From assembly GCA_964412405.1 (NCBI GenBank), contig CAYPOB010000020.1, forward strand, positions 1 through 15,285: 15,285 bases of DNA, given 5' to 3'. The position numbers and the translations under genes are program-made. The notes beneath the pieces are model-generated. The model saw only the letters and a program-made list of their open reading frames with translations, was not told the DNA's origin and did not search any database. This document shows, in pieces, positions 13,511-15,285 of the stretch. Each line of letters begins with the position of its first letter. Position 1 is the stretch's first letter. Source of the DNA: JAJOKI01 sp964412405 (lineage in GTDB: Archaea; Halobacteriota; UBA148; JAJOKI01).

Positions 13511-14524
13511 ATGGGGACTTCCACATCGCCCACCCGGGACTACAATTCTCGCAGATCTCTGATCTGCGAAATGTTTAAAGCTCTGTGGCGGTTGAAAGTC
13601 AAAGACAGGCCCCTAATTCTTTCTCACGAAATTAATTCGAAATGCAATCTGCGCTGTAAATTTTGCCCGTGCTGGGAGGGGGAGGGGGGGGAAATGAGCA
13701 AAGAGGAGATATTCGGCCTTCTTAAAGAGGCGAAATCTTTGGGAGTGGTGCTCTATAATGCATGGACTGTAGAACCCCTCCTACGAGAAGATCTACCAGA
13801 GATTCTCGAGCATGCTCATCGCCTTGGAATGATGACATCCCTTATAACTAATGGCGTACTGCTGAAAAATAGAATTGGCGAGCTCTCAGACCTTGATTAC
13901 CTCTCGGTTTCCATGGATGGCATTGAGTCCTTCGAGGAGCTGAGGGGCTTCAAGTTAGATGTGGTACTGGATGGAATCAAACAGGCAACAGATAGGGGGA
14001 TTCCAACTGCAATAAACTGCGTTATCAACGGAAAGAATCTGGACGAGATTGAGGGGCTAATATATTTAGCCATGGAGATGGGGGTGTGGATATCATTTGA
14101 GCCCATTTATGAATACCGGGGAATCTCTCAAGAAGTGTGGAAAGAAATGGGGATAAGGGATATGGACAGATATGAGAAGGTAATTGACAGAATAATTGAA
14201 TTGAAAAAAGAGGGTGCCCCGATTATTAACTCCCAATCATATCTTAAAGTCATAAAAAACCCAAGCCCGAAGTTCAAATGTCACGCCAATAAAGTCATTC
14301 TTCATATTTCGTCAGATGGTAAAATAGAAAACTGCAGAGCCTGTAGAGATGTCCTGGGCAAAATCGAGGACGGCCTGAAGAATGTATGGAAATCTTCAAA
14401 GGATGAGCGAGAAGGGGTATCGAAAGGATGCGGGGGGTGCTTGTTTTTTGGATATGTCGAGTCGAGCCTGCTGTACTCCCTGAAACCCGAAGTAATGCTA
14501 AACTGCGGCAGATATGTGTTGTAA
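13511..14524 (+). CDS. Radical SAM protein 3, repeat-bracketed
   Basis: The 337-residue protein has the cluster C45-x3-C49-x2-C52 (CNLRCKFC) but TVEP (86-89) instead of GGEP. Later strands SLITNGVLL and YLSVSMDG follow the radical-SAM plan. The C-terminal cysteines C257, C275, C278, C307, C310 and C332 fit a SPASM-like cluster domain. It lacks the FPPIPS N-terminal domain of its neighbours. The start at 13511 has GAGGAG nine bases upstream and lies one base past the previous stop, but residues 9-20 are encoded by a hairpin repeat; ATG 13571 (residue 21, MFKALWRL) is the alternative if that part is a later insertion. The stop codon lies inside another repeat copy. Confidence 0.85.
   Translation: MGTSTSPTRDYNSRRSLICEMFKALWRLKVKDRPLILSHEINSKCNLRCKFCPCWEGEGGEMSKEEIFGLLKEAKSLGVVLYNAWTVEPLLREDLPEILEHAHRLGMMTSLITNGVLLKNRIGELSDLDYLSVSMDGIESFEELRGFKLDVVLDGIKQATDRGIPTAINCVINGKNLDEIEGLIYLAMEMGVWISFEPIYEYRGISQEVWKEMGIRDMDRYEKVIDRIIELKKEGAPIINSQSYLKVIKNPSPKFKCHANKVILHISSDGKIENCRACRDVLGKIEDGLKNVWKSSKDEREGVSKGCGGCLFFGYVESSLLYSLKPEVMLNCGRYVL
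13536..13568 (+). repeat. Hairpin repeat element, copy C, in coding sequence
   Basis: GGGACTACAATTCT (13537-13550) corresponds to GGAGTTACAACTCC of the reference copy, and CGCAGATC-TCT-GATCTGCG (13550-13568) is a perfect eight-base-pair stem with a three-base loop. The element codes for residues 9-20 of the third radical-SAM protein, the only part with no family similarity. Confidence 0.7.
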
Positions 14525-14557
14525 CTCCGTTACAACTCTCCCAGACCTAAAGTCTGG
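14518..14557 (+). repeat. Hairpin repeat element, copy D, across a stop codon
   Basis: GTTGTAA-CTCCG-TTACAAC (14518-14536) then CCAGAC-CTAAA-GTCTGG (14541-14557) repeat the reference architecture with a shortened first hairpin and a changed loop. TAA at 14522-14524 inside the first stem ends the third radical-SAM gene. It may also act as a transcription end between this gene and the convergent reductase, although no T-run follows. Confidence 0.7.
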
Positions 14558-14562
14558 CACAT

Positions 14563-15285
14563 CTAGAAAAGATATTTTACGAATCGCATCAACTTTGGAT
14601 TATTCCACAAAAGGGGGAGACCCATACTCACGGAATTCAGGATGATGTTGTGTTTTGAGAGTTTCCGCGATAGGTTCACCCCCTCCAAAGCCCCCATTAC
14701 CTCATCAAGTTCTGCATCCGACATCTTTTCTAGGGTCTTTAAGCCAAAACGCCCAACCTTATAATGGTTCAAAAACCTTTTCTTCCACTCCTTCTCGTAC
14801 TTAGAAAGGAACCTCTTGGAAGGATCTCCTATCTTCACAGCTTCTGCAGCAACCTCTCCGCAAAGCATACCGGCAGCCATTCCGTAAGGCATGCCGGCCT
14901 GTCCAGCAGCCCCGCCTACAACCATCAGCCCATCGCCTACTATCTCATTGGGCATTGTAATTATTTGGTCTGCTCCATCCGATATGCTAAGGACTTTGGC
15001 CCCGTCAAACATGTCGCGTTGTAAAAATCTATCAAAATACTTTTTTGGCTCATCCCCCCTCACAAATGCTCCAACGCTTGCTTTACCATCTCCTTTTGGG
15101 GAAATCGTGGCTTTCCAGCCAGGCGCAACTTCTTTACCCAGAAAGTAGTGGAAATAATTTTCGTCGACGTCTGCGCCTTCAATCTCAGCCTGGATTGCAT
15201 ATGCAAGATCTTCCGGATGCTTCGTCGTCTTTAACCCCGTTTTTTTAACGATTTCGGTGCTGCCTGAAGCACATATGATGATCTC
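14563..15285 (-). CDS. Geranylgeranyl reductase family flavoprotein, 5' truncated
   Basis: The frame is open from the window edge, giving the last 240 residues. It belongs to the FAD-dependent geranylgeranyl reductase group that in archaea saturates the isoprenoid chains of membrane lipids. Seen are GWKATISPKGDGKASVGAF (56-74 of the fragment), the FAD-binding segment VGDGLMVVGGAAGQAGMPYG (116-135) followed by MAAGMLCGEVAAEA, and a helical tail with KYEKEWKKRF. The usual VGDAAG pattern of the family is VGGAAG here. The N-terminal nucleotide-binding fold lies outside the window. The true start cannot be seen, and ATG-like codons inside the fragment are not starts. It converges on the radical-SAM run. 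Confidence 0.85.
   Translation of the reverse strand, partial: EIIICASGSTEIVKKTGLKTTKHPEDLAYAIQAEIEGADVDENYFHYFLGKEVAPGWKATISPKGDGKASVGAFVRGDEPKKYFDRFLQRDMFDGAKVLSISDGADQIITMPNEIVGDGLMVVGGAAGQAGMPYGMAAGMLCGEVAAEAVKIGDPSKRFLSKYEKEWKKRFLNHYKVGRFGLKTLEKMSDAELDEVMGALEGVNLSRKLSKHNIILNSVSMGLPLLWNNPKLMRFVKYLF

Noticed and set aside
9492..14524. AMMECR1 plus radical-SAM genes read as an AmmeMemoRadiSam-type system
   Set aside because: The radical-SAM proteins here are SPASM-like with a different N-terminal domain, no MEMO1 gene is present, and RNase P RNA, the ubiquitin-like gene and a tRNA separate them.
14563..15063. Intact 166-residue reductase starting at 15063
   Set aside because: The frame stays open with family-like sequence to the window edge, so that GTG is internal.
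1..15285. CRISPR array, insertion sequence or prophage
   Set aside because: No regularly spaced repeats with spacers and no transposase, integrase or capsid gene could be found on either strand.

Overview
The window looks like a piece of a euryarchaeal chromosome, possibly from the methanogen / ANME / Archaeoglobus side of the tree, though the exact lineage cannot be fixed from sequence alone. The signs are an archaeal-type RNase P RNA, TATA-box promoters with GGAGG or GGTGAT ribosome binding sites, an AbrB-PhoU fusion regulator, an AMMECR1 protein, a small ubiquitin-like protein ending in Gly-Gly, and a geranylgeranyl-reductase-family enzyme of the kind that saturates archaeal lipids.

Layout. 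Positions 1-716 hold no intact gene: there is a hairpin repeat at the left edge, then minus-strand debris that includes a recognisable purS fragment and a frameshifted short ORF. Positions 717-4839 carry four minus-strand genes: a Prx6-type peroxiredoxin, dihydroorotase (pyrC), a LURP-one-related protein and an AbrB-PhoU fusion regulator. From 4946 to 9486 the plus strand carries a phosphate-uptake block: a 72-residue zinc-ribbon-like protein, then pstS, pstC, pstA, pstB and phoU. The pst genes are closely packed, and the fusion regulator faces them divergently, so phosphate import has two PhoU-type regulators, one at each side. The pstS leader has a 13-bp direct repeat (candidate operator) and a 25-bp tandem duplication of its ribosome binding site and start region.

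Positions 9492-11004 are housekeeping: AMMECR1 (minus), RNase P RNA (plus), the ubiquitin-like/ThiS-MoaD-like protein (minus) and tRNA-Ser(CGA) (plus). The 3' end of the tRNA is repeated 86 bp downstream. Directly after it comes a tight run of three radical-SAM genes (11116-14524). The first two are paralogues of identical length, and only the middle one keeps the canonical GGEP motif. A 5'-truncated geranylgeranyl-reductase-family gene (minus) converges on them and runs off the right edge.

The most unusual structure is a short dispersed element made of a GGAGTTACAACTCCG-like block plus a palindrome of the form CCAGATC-TTC-GATCTGG. I see four diverged copies, all in the same orientation: at the left edge, inside the P12 helix of RNase P RNA, inside the 5' coding part of the third radical-SAM gene, and across that gene's stop codon. 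No CRISPR array, transposase or integrase gene is visible.
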